A stretch of 24,680 bases of DNA from JAGVXD01 sp964554415 (GTDB lineage Archaea; Nanobdellota; Nanobdellia; Pacearchaeales; GW2011-AR1): the NCBI GenBank assembly GCA_964554415.1, contig CAZKON010000013.1, positions 1 to 24,680 of the forward strand, written 5' to 3'. The translations under genes and the position numbers were made by a program. A model generated the notes under the pieces. That model was not told the DNA's origin, made no database searches, and was given only the letters and a program-made list of their open reading frames with translations. The first letter of the stretch is position 1. Each line of letters opens with the position of its first letter. Positions 1 through 7,389 of this stretch are shown piece after piece.

Positions 1-43
1 TCTATAGCGAGCCAGCCTCAAGAATTGGCGAGCGGTGACTGGT

Positions 44-60
44 GGTTGTTGACAACAACC
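44..60. repeat. Perfect short inverted repeat at the 3' end of the first GT2 gene
   Basis: Arms GGTTGTTG (44-51) and CAACAACC (53-60) are perfect complements around one base, and the inner arm touches the stop codon of the minus-strand glycosyltransferase. It could fold as a 3' hairpin and end or protect that transcript. No T-run follows on the minus strand, so an archaeal oligo-T terminator is not evident. The remaining bases 1-43 show nothing I can assign. Confidence 0.35.
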
Positions 61-971
61 TACGCATCCATTCTCGTCGTCTTCGTCTCTGCCTGCCCAC
101 GCCATCCGTCTTCATACTTCTTTTTACTGCGCAATTCCCGAAACGCTCTCAAATACAAATACAACCGCGCCGCATATAACTCTAAAGTCCACCAAACTTG
201 TTTCAGTGTGCGCGGCTGCCGCAATGCGAACAAAGCACCCCATTTAATCTCGTTCCAAAACGACTTTGTGCGCGGCATATCAGACGTGATTTTGTTCAGG
301 TTTTCATGCCCTTTCACATTTCTTATTTTTTGTGCAAGCCAGTCGTTCCATGTAGAAGGATTTTTCACAAAGACCTCTGCTCCAGGCACGTACTTGATTT
401 TGTAACCTTTTTTCCAGAAAAGATAAGGAATAATACTGTCCTCACTTGCTTCCAATGGGAAATCTAAAAGAACTCCCTTGCGTATGGCAAACAAATATCC
501 TGAGAATTCAAAGAATTCTCTTCTCTTTGAAAACTCACGCCTTGCTCTGTCAATGCCTCTAAAAGCAACATGCGCCCAATAGCCATATTTTGTATCAGCA
601 GAATCAACAGCTACAGGCTTTCCTGTCACGCATCCTATGCTTTTGTCTGCGAATGCTTCCTCAATCTTTCTAACTGCATTGTCAGAAATATACACATCGC
701 CGTCTGTCAGAATAAAGAAGTCATCAGTGTTCGAAGAAGCGTATTCCTGCATCAATAAATTCAAAGCATAACTCTTTCCCTCGCCCGGATCAAGATAAAA
801 AAAGAAGCGCTTGTCTTTAATCTCGTTTCGCAAAAATTCCTCAATTTCTGGAAAAGGATCTACGACAGTCACACGCACGTCTTTTCTTCTTTCTGCCTGC
901 TTCAGGAATGTCTGGACTGCGCGCAGTGTTGATTTCGGCTCTTTGTATGAGGTTATTATTACATCAATCAT
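60..971 (-). CDS. Family 2 glycosyltransferase (GT-A fold), soluble
   Basis: A 303-residue protein that should transfer a sugar from a nucleotide-sugar donor to a glycan acceptor at the cytoplasmic face. The N-terminus (IDVIITSYKE) is the first beta strand of GT2 enzymes. LTDGDVYISD near residue 90 is the metal/donor-binding DxD, and EASEDS near residue 175 supplies the acidic acceptor-side motif. QKIRNVKG near residue 215 resembles the Q/RxxRW region of processive GT2 enzymes. No transmembrane segment is evident; the C-terminus is basic and aromatic and may bind the membrane peripherally. The start codon overlaps the stop of the upstream mini-protein gene as ATGA, so the two are probably translationally coupled. 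The sugar specificity cannot be read from the sequence. Confidence 0.88.
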   Translation of the reverse strand: MIDVIITSYKEPKSTLRAVQTFLKQAERRKDVRVTVVDPFPEIEEFLRNEIKDKRFFFYLDPGEGKSYALNLLMQEYASSNTDDFFILTDGDVYISDNAVRKIEEAFADKSIGCVTGKPVAVDSADTKYGYWAHVAFRGIDRARREFSKRREFFEFSGYLFAIRKGVLLDFPLEASEDSIIPYLFWKKGYKIKYVPGAEVFVKNPSTWNDWLAQKIRNVKGHENLNKITSDMPRTKSFWNEIKWGALFALRQPRTLKQVWWTLELYAARLYLYLRAFRELRSKKKYEDGWRGQAETKTTRMDA

Positions 972-1165
972 TTCGTCTCCAGAGGATACTCCTCAGGTCT
1001 GATAATCACAACATTCTCTCCGTTTTTCTTCTTCGCGACAAGGCGCACTTTCTTCGTGCCCTGCTTCCCAATATCAGAGACTTCAACTTCTGTAACTTCA
1101 ATTTCCTCTCCGCCAATAACAAGTGTGTCGCCTTTCTTGACTTCCACTGCTTTCTTTTTAACCAT
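968..1165 (-). CDS. 65-residue stand-alone SH3/KOW-like protein resembling the IF5A N-domain
   Basis: The ATG at 1165 is chosen because it lies 25.5 nt from the TTATAA centre at 1190.5; longer reading in this frame would run through the promoter. The protein is lysine- and glutamate-rich, with a core VKKGDTLVIGGEEIEV followed by SDIGKQGTKKVRLVA. This pattern of strand, glycine turn and GKxG loop resembles the N-terminal domain of archaeal IF5A, where the loop reads GKHG and carries the hypusine lysine. Here the histidine is glutamine and the C-terminal OB domain is absent. By family analogy it could bind RNA or the ribosome; the function is unknown. It is co-transcribed with the GT2 gene (ATGA overlap). 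The homology is by eye only. Confidence 0.7.
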   Translation of the reverse strand: MVKKKAVEVKKGDTLVIGGEEIEVTEVEVSDIGKQGTKKVRLVAKKKNGENVVIIRPEEYPLETK

Positions 1166-1187
1166 AGATACTCTGGCAGACAGAAAC

Positions 1188-1193
1188 TTATAA
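1188..1193. promoter_or_regulatory. Palindromic TATA box shared by two divergent leaderless genes
   Basis: TTATAA is centred at 1190.5, exactly 25.5 nt from both the ATG at 1216 (plus) and the ATG at 1165 (minus). Archaeal TATA centres lie about 26 nt upstream of the transcription start, so both mRNAs would begin at or next to the start codon. No SD motif precedes either gene. The distances are seen; promoter activity is inferred. Confidence 0.65.
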
Positions 1194-1215
1194 ACCTTAT
1201 GAACTTTATTTTCAG

Positions 1216-1920
1216 ATGGTAAAACGCGCTGTTGTTCTCTGCTCAGGAGGCATTGATAGTGTGGCGACTGCACACTATGTCAAGAAAAAACTCTCGTATG
1301 ACGAGATAGTCATACTTTTTTTTGATTACGCGCAAAAATCGCTGATTCACGAGCGCCAATGTTCAATAAAATGTGCGCAGGTACTTAATGCCTTATTTCA
1401 TGAGATTCGATTACCAGAGCTTGGAAATTTCTCTTTTTCATTGATTAATAAGGAAGGTTATGTCAAAAAACTATCTCCAGAAGAGCTGAGCGACACTCAG
1501 GCAGAAAGTGCTCGCTTCTATGTGCCAGCAAGAAATACTATTTTTCTTTCCTACGCTCTGGCACTATCAGAATCTTTGGCACATGCGCAGCCGGAAAAAG
1601 GAGTGCCGGATATTTTTATCGGATTCAAAAACGAAGGTGCAGAAAGCTTTCCTGACACAACACAGGAATTTTTAAATCGCATAAATGCACTTGCATCAAT
1701 AGGGTGCATGCAGCCCTCTCAAATTCACGCTCCATTGATAGCTCATGACAAGGAAGAAATTATTGCACTCGCTTTAGAGCTAGGCATCAATCTTGTCCAG
1801 ACGTGGAGTTGTTATCAATCCAGCCATCTGCACTGTGGCACTTGTCTCGCCTGTCGCCTGAGACAGGCAGGATTTAAATGGGCAGGGATTGTTGACCCCA
1901 CTTCTTACGCTAAGTCATAG
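1216..1920 (+). CDS. queC: 7-cyano-7-deazaguanine (preQ0) synthase QueC
   Basis: A 234-residue ATP-dependent enzyme converting 7-carboxy-7-deazaguanine to preQ0, the base later inserted in archaeal tRNA for archaeosine. The N-terminus AVVLCSGGIDS contains the SGGIDS PP-loop that binds ATP. The C-terminus has the QueC zinc site: WSCYQ followed by HCGTCLACRLRQAGF, giving four cysteines spaced as in the family. Length is normal for QueC. The start has a TATA box 25 nt upstream and no leader. It stands apart functionally from the sugar genes and is probably a housekeeping gene at the edge of the cluster. No other deazaguanine gene is in the window. Confidence 0.95.
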   Translation: MVKRAVVLCSGGIDSVATAHYVKKKLSYDEIVILFFDYAQKSLIHERQCSIKCAQVLNALFHEIRLPELGNFSFSLINKEGYVKKLSPEELSDTQAESARFYVPARNTIFLSYALALSESLAHAQPEKGVPDIFIGFKNEGAESFPDTTQEFLNRINALASIGCMQPSQIHAPLIAHDKEEIIALALELGINLVQTWSCYQSSHLHCGTCLACRLRQAGFKWAGIVDPTSYAKS

Positions 1921-1927
1921 GAGTATT

Positions 1928-1933
1928 TTTAAA
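1928..1933 (+). promoter_or_regulatory. TATA box of the second GT2 gene
   Basis: TTTAAA is centred 24.5 nt before the ATG at 1955, in the 34-nt gap after queC, consistent with a separate leaderless promoter rather than read-through. Confidence 0.55.
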
Positions 1934-1954
1934 CATAGAACGCAAAAGAATTAA

Positions 1955-2962
1955 ATGTTAACGCCAAATGATGTCGCTTTGGTTATTCCAACTTATAATC
2001 GTGCAGAAGATGTTAATCGTACACTTCGCGTTTTGATTAAAAGCAAGAATGTTCCGGGGCAAGTTTACATAGTAGATCAAAGCAAAGACAGAAAGACAAA
2101 AGATGTTATAAAAAAATATGCAAAACACTATCCAATAAAGTATGTGTTTTCAAAACAGCCTTCGTCAAGCCGAGCTGAAAACATAGGGGTGCGGCTTGCA
2201 AAGAAGAAACATAAGCTAATCCTTATTTCAGGAGATGATATGGATTACATGCAGGGATACATGAAGAATCTTGTTAAGGAATTCAATGAGCATCCTGAGT
2301 TGATGGGTCTCGGTGGCATGGATGTGCAGGCAGGAGCCGCGCGCCATTTCACACGCTCAAAGATTGCAACATTTATACTTAAGATATTTTTCCTTCCTAT
2401 TCCAGAAGATCATAGATTTAGGATTACAGGACCTTATGGTTCTACATCAAGCCCGGAGATTAAACGAGCAATCCGTGATGCACAGTGGATTCCAGGCTTT
2501 AATAACTGTTTCAGGAGAGAAGTCTATGAAGAATATGTATTCCCTGAAAGTAAAGGCTATAACGTTCTTGAAGACATTGATTGTTCTTACAACGTTTTCA
2601 AGAAGTATGGTGCGGGCAGTTTAGTGATAACCCCAAATTGCAGAGTCTGGCATAGAGAGAGTCAGGCTGCAAGGTATCCTCCCAAGAAAAGAATCTTTGT
2701 TAATCATGAAGACCACTTCGCATTTTACTATCGTCATTTTCACACTCCTCTCGGCATGTTGAAGATGTGCTGGTCTTTGCTTGGGATAGTTTTAGGAAAC
2801 AGCGCTAATGCTTTGGCACGCAGAGAAAAGGAAGCGTTTCTGCACGCAAAATATGTTTTTCAGGGAGTCTGGCTCGCATACAAAAATCGTGAGAAAATAA
2901 AGCGCAATAAATTCAGGACATTTCTCAACGATGACCTTTCTTTGAAATCGGAATTCGCGTAA
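1955..2962 (+). CDS. Family 2 glycosyltransferase
   Basis: A 335-residue GT-A glycosyltransferase. VALVIPTYNRAEDV at the N-terminus is the standard GT2 nucleotide-binding strand. ISGDDMDY near residue 92 is the DxD-type metal site. WIPGFNNCFRREVYEEY is the loop before the catalytic acid, and VLEDIDCSYNVFKKYG supplies the ED motif. Residues after about 265 (LGMLKMCWSLLGIVLGNSANAL) form one hydrophobic stretch that may anchor or associate with the membrane. It has its own TATA box and a convergent neighbour at 2990. Donor and acceptor are unknown; its place beside nucleotide-sugar genes suggests glycan assembly. Confidence 0.88.
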   Translation: MLTPNDVALVIPTYNRAEDVNRTLRVLIKSKNVPGQVYIVDQSKDRKTKDVIKKYAKHYPIKYVFSKQPSSSRAENIGVRLAKKKHKLILISGDDMDYMQGYMKNLVKEFNEHPELMGLGGMDVQAGAARHFTRSKIATFILKIFFLPIPEDHRFRITGPYGSTSSPEIKRAIRDAQWIPGFNNCFRREVYEEYVFPESKGYNVLEDIDCSYNVFKKYGAGSLVITPNCRVWHRESQAARYPPKKRIFVNHEDHFAFYYRHFHTPLGMLKMCWSLLGIVLGNSANALARREKEAFLHAKYVFQGVWLAYKNREKIKRNKFRTFLNDDLSLKSEFA

Positions 2963-2989
2963 CTGTTCAGACTAAAATGACCTTGGCTG

Positions 2990-4153
2990 TTAGACAAAAA
3001 ATTCTTTCACTGCATCGCAAACATAAACAATTTCATCATCGCGCAATTCAGGAAACATTGGCAAAGAGAGCGTAGTTTTAGCTAATTTTTCTGCGACCGG
3101 AAAGCTGCCTTCTTTTATTCTTAAATCTTTGTATGCAGGTTGCAAGTGGATTGGCGTTGGATAGTGGATGTTCGTTTCTATGCCTCGTTCATGCAAATGG
3201 TTTTTAAGAGAGTCCCTTTTATTAGTGAGGATGTTATATATGTGGAAAACTGGCACAATTTTATTGTCACCAAGCAAAGGAATTTGGATATCACTAAGAT
3301 TGCTCAAAAGCTTTGTGTATTGTTGTGCATGTACGCGGCGAAGGGAGTTCCATAAATCAAGGTAGGGGAGTTTTGTAAGGAGAATAACTGCCTGTAAACT
3401 ATCAAGCCTCGCTTTTCTCCCTAAAAGGACATGACTGTATTTGCTCTCTGCACCATCATTTCTCCAAAGTTTTGCAAGCCGAGCAACTTCAGGGCTATTC
3501 GTAACAAGCGCCCCTCCATCACCCCATCCCCCTAAATTCTTTCTAGGATAAAAGCTAAAGGCGCCAGTACCCGAAATTGGTACTCGTGCGCCATTAACTC
3601 TAGCCCCATGTGCCTGGCAGCAATCTTCAATGATTGCCAGTCTGTATTTCTTGGCGATTTCTATAACCCGCTCCATTTCTGCAGGGCGCCCGTAGAGATG
3701 CACAGGAATAATTGCCTGTGTTTCATTATTGATACATTCTTCGAGTTGGCGAGAATTAAGAGTAAACGTTCTTTCATCAACATCGACAAAAACCGGTGTG
3801 CATCCTGCTTGGTTTATAGATGAAGCAGTGGTAAAGTAACTATTAGGAACAGTAATGACTTCTCCTGAAGTAATTCCATTACATCGAAGCGCGAACTCTA
3901 AAGCATCAGTGCCAGAGTTGACACCGACGCAGTAGGCGGTGTTACAGTATCTTGCAAATTCTTTCTCAAATTTTTCAATGTACTTACCGCCAATAAATGG
4001 AGCATGCTCGATTACTCCTTCAACCGATATATCAAGCTCATTTTGGATAAACCTCGAGAGCGCACTCTTTAAACTCTCCCCAATACCGGGCAAGTCTTGC
4101 ACAGTATCACCTTCAAACTGACGTTTTAAATCAACAGAAGAAACTCGTTTCAT
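2990..4153 (-). CDS. PLP-dependent nucleotide-sugar aminotransferase (DegT/DnrJ/EryC1/StrS)
   Basis: A fold-type I aminotransferase that would convert a keto nucleotide-sugar to an amino sugar using glutamate. GVNSGTDALEFAL near residue 77 binds the cofactor phosphate. IIEDCCQAHGA places the PLP-pyridine aspartate at D177. FSFYPRKNLGG carries the Schiff-base lysine K205, which the two ColD-like relatives in this window lack. I chose the ATG at 4153, giving 387 residues, over a TTG at 4159: GAGGT lies 7 nt before the ATG, and the ATG overlaps the upstream stop as ATGA. The gene is last in a minus-strand operon directly after an acyltransferase, the usual aminotransferase plus N-acetyltransferase pair of Fuc3NAc, Qui3NAc or GlcNAc3NAc routes. 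The exact sugar is not determinable. Confidence 0.9.
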   Translation of the reverse strand: MKRVSSVDLKRQFEGDTVQDLPGIGESLKSALSRFIQNELDISVEGVIEHAPFIGGKYIEKFEKEFARYCNTAYCVGVNSGTDALEFALRCNGITSGEVITVPNSYFTTASSINQAGCTPVFVDVDERTFTLNSRQLEECINNETQAIIPVHLYGRPAEMERVIEIAKKYRLAIIEDCCQAHGARVNGARVPISGTGAFSFYPRKNLGGWGDGGALVTNSPEVARLAKLWRNDGAESKYSHVLLGRKARLDSLQAVILLTKLPYLDLWNSLRRVHAQQYTKLLSNLSDIQIPLLGDNKIVPVFHIYNILTNKRDSLKNHLHERGIETNIHYPTPIHLQPAYKDLRIKEGSFPVAEKLAKTTLSLPMFPELRDDEIVYVCDAVKEFFV

Positions 4154-4779
4154 GTACAATACCTCTTTCGATTTCCAGGCACGTATTTTCCCAATGAAGA
4201 GTTTCGATAGCTGAGTGTATCTGTCTTACAATAAAATTTTGCAGGATTACCAAACCAAACTTCACCATCAGGCACGCTCTTCGTGACGACGCTTCCCATT
4301 CCGATAAGAACATTACTACCAATATTTATCCATGGTCCAATAACACTTCCACCGCCAATAACAGTATCATCGCCAATTGATGCGCCTTTCCAACTCGTGG
4401 AATCAGGTTCAACAGGAAATGAGTCATCAAGAAATTTAACACCTGGTGCGATGAATACATAGCGTCCAGTAGTTACACATTCAAGAAAACACTCTTCTTT
4501 GATACTAGTATAATCTCCGATGATGTTATCGGGACCAAGACATGCAAGTCCCCCAACAGTCACATTAGTTCCTATTCGGTTATGCTCGCGAATGACTGCT
4601 CCCGGGCGGATTACTGTGTTGTTACCGATAGACGAACCATAATAAAGGACAGAATTAGAGTGGATTATCACATTATCTTCGATAACCAACTCGCCAAGCG
4701 TTTCTCGATTGCCTTCTCCAAGAACAACGTTCCTTCCAATTAAGCAGTTTTTCCCTATTTTGACACTGAGAAAATTCAT
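4150..4779 (-). CDS. Left-handed beta-helix acyltransferase (sugar N-acetyltransferase type)
   Basis: A 209-residue hexapeptide-repeat protein. Repeats such as IGKNCL, IGRNVV, IEDNVI, IGNNTV, IRPGAV, IGTNVT and later IGDDTV, IGGGSV, IGSNVL run through most of the chain, giving a trimeric beta-helix that binds acetyl-CoA between subunits. The C-terminal VPDGEVWFGNPAKFY is the typical exit of sugar O/N-acetyltransferases. With the adjoining aminotransferase it probably acetylates the new amino group of a nucleotide-linked sugar, as WbpD, FdtC and QdtC do; this is by context. The start codon abuts a palindromic element (see the repeat at 4779-4880), and no TATA box or SD is visible just upstream. 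Confidence 0.85.
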   Translation of the reverse strand: MNFLSVKIGKNCLIGRNVVLGEGNRETLGELVIEDNVIIHSNSVLYYGSSIGNNTVIRPGAVIREHNRIGTNVTVGGLACLGPDNIIGDYTSIKEECFLECVTTGRYVFIAPGVKFLDDSFPVEPDSTSWKGASIGDDTVIGGGSVIGPWINIGSNVLIGMGSVVTKSVPDGEVWFGNPAKFYCKTDTLSYRNSSLGKYVPGNRKRYCT

Positions 4780-4880
4780 TTGCGCACGCTCCGTGGCCTT
4801 AGTCCGGAGTAAGCAAACGAATTTTCGAGGTCTGAAGAACTCAAGGAACCTCTGGGTTTCAACCCAGAGTTCTTCAGACC
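4779..4880 (-). repeat. Palindromic element A: IS200/IS605-like hairpin plus three-armed palindrome
   Basis: Read on the minus strand, a three-armed palindrome comes first (4880 to 4829). Outer arms GGTCTGAAGAACTC and GAGTTCTTCAGACC (14 bp) enclose a nested hairpin CTCTGGGT-TGAA-ACCCAGAG. After 8 bases comes CGTTTGCTTAC, 22 variable bases, then TGCGCAAA, which runs into the A of the ATG at 4779. Within the 22 bases CTCCG and CGGAG can pair. The same design and order occur at 22269-22389 with different stem sequences. The loop (plus strand CCTTAGTC) resembles IS200/IS605 right-end hairpins. It fills most of the gap between two operon genes; no transposase is present. The gap remainder (4881-4925) shows nothing assignable. 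Confidence 0.7.
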
Positions 4881-4925
4881 AGGAATAATTTCTATCATTA
4901 TGAATTTACCCTTAGTTATGAGTTA

Positions 4926-5858
4926 TTAAACATTGTTGTAATCGACTTGTTGAAGAAAGTTTTGGAGTGTGAAACGAGTCCGTGTCGTAAATCTATTAAA
5001 ATTATCTGAGATATAAGTAAGAAATTGTTCGTGAGGAACAACATGCAACCTTGTATGCTCACGCATGGTAATGTCATCCATAAAGTGTTTTTGCGCATCT
5101 TCCGGAGAGATATTGGTAACAGTTATATAATAATCAATAACCACATGGTACAGTTTTGTCCCAGTTCTGGGGTCTTGCTCTAATTGTCCGAAATCAAGCA
5201 AAGACGCTCTCTTAATAAAATGAGCAGGTATTCCTATCTCTTCCTCGAGTTCTTGCACAATCGCTTCATGAAATGGGTCCTGATAAACAAGATGTTCAGG
5301 TTCAAGAAAACCACCAGGGACTGTTTCAAGCGCGCCTCCCAGAAAAGATGTAGGACTTTTACGCTCGCCAAAAAGATAGTAACGCTTTTTATTGTAGTCA
5401 AGTTGAACAATGCCAGATGGTCCAGTCACCCATATTCTGAGAGTAGGATGCTCAATCGCGGCTTTGTAAGATTTATAATCAACAGGGTAAATTCCGAGAT
5501 GAATCGTATCTCTCGCTAATAGAATAGTACTTGGTTCAACACCAATTATCTTAGTGCTGTATTTTACTTTTCCTTCTGCAAGTAGGTTGTTCCATTTTTC
5601 ATCGATGAACATCTGCTCTTTATCAGTAAATTCCTTTGTTTGGTTGGAGAGTTCTAATCTTTTAAACGTTGGAATTCCACTCGTCTGTGACAAATGGTTT
5701 TTATAGCGGGTGAAATTCTGAGCGTGATAAAAAACTGCCAGAGCGTCAGCTCTTGCATGCGGCCCGTCTGTGACAGGCAGTTCTTGACATCTCGCAGCAA
5801 TATTGAAGAAACCGTGGGATTCTTTAAGCTGTCTGATAAGTGCTTCTTTTTCAACCAT
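4926..5858 (-). CDS. Nudix hydrolase with NUDT22-like N-terminal domain (paralogue 1)
   Basis: A 310-residue protein with a Nudix box at about residues 183-213: GGFLEPE, a 13-residue segment instead of the usual 7, then QELEEEIGI. The metal-binding glutamates are kept, but the box arginine is glutamine. Upstream, about residues 75-150 (KWNNLLAEGKVKYS, then LGIYPVDYKSYK) resemble the N-domain of UDP-glucose-cleaving NUDT22 proteins. It is clearly related to the 6577-7362 protein. The expected chemistry is cleavage of a nucleoside diphosphate linked to a sugar. The ATG at 5858 has GAGGAG 7 nt upstream and overlaps the nucleotidyltransferase stop by 8 nt. Next to a GalU-like enzyme it may control a nucleotide-sugar pool or act as a modified synthase; this is inference. 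Confidence 0.8.
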   Translation of the reverse strand: MVEKEALIRQLKESHGFFNIAARCQELPVTDGPHARADALAVFYHAQNFTRYKNHLSQTSGIPTFKRLELSNQTKEFTDKEQMFIDEKWNNLLAEGKVKYSTKIIGVEPSTILLARDTIHLGIYPVDYKSYKAAIEHPTLRIWVTGPSGIVQLDYNKKRYYLFGERKSPTSFLGGALETVPGGFLEPEHLVYQDPFHEAIVQELEEEIGIPAHFIKRASLLDFGQLEQDPRTGTKLYHVVIDYYITVTNISPEDAQKHFMDDITMREHTRLHVVPHEQFLTYISDNFNRFTTRTRFTLQNFLQQVDYNNV

Positions 5859-6573
5859 TTTTCATCTCCTCAAGAACGGATTTTGCGGCTAGATATCCTT
5901 CAGGTATGCCAACATCAAATATAGTTCCTTTGAGGAGAAAGCCATGTAGCGCGCCATCTAAAATCAGTGCATTCAAGAGAACTGCTTCTGATTCTTCACA
6001 AGGGATACTATGCAGGTAATCAAATATCTTGCTCATAAACACATATCTTCCAAAAAATCTCAGATTACTTTTACTAGAAACAAGGATATCTTTAATAATG
6101 AAAGTGTCTGTCCCTACTTGTTCAGTTTTTGCATAAGCTCCTGCTCCAAAATAAGGTTTTTCTTCAACGAGTGCAATGATATTGCTTTGTAGCTGCTCAC
6201 TGGCTAAGATAGTAGCTTTTATCGCAGGAATCTCTCCAAAGTGAAGCATATCTGGCAGGAGAACGGCAAATTGTTCTTTATTGGCAAAATCTTCGGCAGC
6301 ATTAATTGCGTCCATAATGCCGCAAGGCTCCCTAAAAATGAAAGAAATGGGCAAGCCTCTCTCTTGTTCTTTTACAATATACTGATATAAATCATCTTTA
6401 GACTTATTGAGAACGACTGCTATTTGAGTACAACCAGAGGTAAGTGCTTCGTGAATCGTATAAGCAATGACCGGTTTATTCTTCAACATAAGCATCTCTT
6501 TTGATGCACCTCTGGTAATTGCATTCATACGTGTCCCTTTCCCTGCTGCCAGAATGACTGCTTTTTTAATCAT
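5851..6573 (-). CDS. GalU-like sugar-1-phosphate nucleotidyltransferase
   Basis: A 240-residue NTP-transferase making an activated sugar (probably UDP-linked) from sugar-1-phosphate and NTP. The N-terminus KAVILAAGKGTRM is the nucleotide-binding loop, and SKEMLMLKNKPVIAYTI matches the PKEMLP signature of UTP-glucose-1-phosphate uridylyltransferases, with serine for proline. FAVLLPDMLH gives the metal-binding aspartate, ALVEEKP follows GalU, and the C-terminal FDVGIPEGYLAAK closes the fold. It is a little shorter than bacterial GalU. It lies 3 nt after one Nudix gene and overlaps another, so the three should be made together. The exact base and sugar used cannot be told from sequence alone. 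Confidence 0.88.
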   Translation of the reverse strand: MIKKAVILAAGKGTRMNAITRGASKEMLMLKNKPVIAYTIHEALTSGCTQIAVVLNKSKDDLYQYIVKEQERGLPISFIFREPCGIMDAINAAEDFANKEQFAVLLPDMLHFGEIPAIKATILASEQLQSNIIALVEEKPYFGAGAYAKTEQVGTDTFIIKDILVSSKSNLRFFGRYVFMSKIFDYLHSIPCEESEAVLLNALILDGALHGFLLKGTIFDVGIPEGYLAAKSVLEEMKNG

Positions 6574-6576
6574 ATG

Positions 6577-7362
6577 TTACATAATCTGAAGTAGATAATC
6601 TAGTGTGAACAATGTCCGAGTATTCATTCCTTCTTTATTTTTATCAATATAATTAAGAAGATCTTTTTCTGGCACAATTTCTATTTTAGTATGCTCGCGT
6701 TCTTTAGAGCTAAATGACTGCTGAATCTCTTCAGGTTTTAATGAAATATTCATTAAGAAATCAGTACATACATTATAAGCAGGGCGATTTCCTCTGATAT
6801 CAATGCCGAGCGTACCCATACGCATCGGTATTAGTGAGGTGACACTTTCTCGCGAGATTCCAGTCTCTTCCTCAAGTTCATTATAGAGCGCACTCTGGAA
6901 AGGGTTAGATTCAGAAAGATATTCAACATCAAGAAAACCGCCAGGAATAGTTTCGATATCTCCGCCAGTTCGTAAAGTTACACTTTTCCTCACTCCAAAT
7001 ACATACCAATTTTTTCCATATGAATCTGCTTTCATGACTCCGGAAGGACCAGTTAGCCAAACTTTTGCAATATTACTGTTAAGTGTAGTGCGATAATGTT
7101 TGAAGTCTCTCGGATATGCATCCACATGTAATTCATCTTCATTAACATAAATAGTTTCAGGATTGATTGCAGCTATAGCATTAGAGTATTTTACCTTGCC
7201 TTGCGTAAGAAGTTTCTCCCATTCCCCATCTACAAATTTCTCTTCTTCAGAAGAGAATGTTCGCGTTGTTTGGTGGATTACAATGCATTTATATCCTTGA
7301 TATAATCTTTCAAAAGAGTACATTGCCTGTATTTTTTCAATGAGCGATTTTTTAGTAATCAT
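6577..7362 (-). CDS. Nudix hydrolase with NUDT22-like N-terminal domain (paralogue 2)
   Basis: A 261-residue paralogue of the 4926-5858 protein. The shared blocks run EKLLTQGKVKYSN, VWLTGPSGV, GVRKS, ETIPGGFLDVE and NELEEETGI. The Nudix box again has 13 rather than 7 residues between its halves and replaces the arginine, here by asparagine. Metal-binding glutamates are present, so a pyrophosphohydrolase on a nucleotide-sugar is plausible. The N-terminal extension of paralogue 1 is shorter here. A TTTAAA box centred 24.5 nt before the ATG sits across the stop codon of the preceding gene, so this gene can be transcribed on its own as well as in the operon. Confidence 0.8.
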   Translation of the reverse strand: MITKKSLIEKIQAMYSFERLYQGYKCIVIHQTTRTFSSEEEKFVDGEWEKLLTQGKVKYSNAIAAINPETIYVNEDELHVDAYPRDFKHYRTTLNSNIAKVWLTGPSGVMKADSYGKNWYVFGVRKSVTLRTGGDIETIPGGFLDVEYLSESNPFQSALYNELEEETGISRESVTSLIPMRMGTLGIDIRGNRPAYNVCTDFLMNISLKPEEIQQSFSSKEREHTKIEIVPEKDLLNYIDKNKEGMNTRTLFTLDYLLQIM

Positions 7363-7383
7363 AAGAAATTAGATAAGAGTTGC

Positions 7384-7389
7384 TTTAAA
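7384..7389 (-). promoter_or_regulatory. Internal TATA box overlapping the previous gene's stop codon
   Basis: On the minus strand TTTAAA is centred 24.5 nt upstream of the ATG at 7362 and shares bases with the TAA stop (7385-7387) of the upstream Nudix-type gene. The spacing equals that of the other leaderless promoters in the window. Confidence 0.5.

Noticed and set aside
25..1222. Plus-strand frames opposite the first GT2 and the IF5A-like gene (up to 126 codons)
   Set aside because: They mirror the minus-strand genes, have no family motifs, and lack promoters, while the minus-strand frames have clear GT2 and SH3-like patterns.
4154..4159. TTG start for the aminotransferase
   Set aside because: GAGGT would be only 1 nt from TTG but is 7 nt from the ATG at 4153, which also makes an ATGA overlap.
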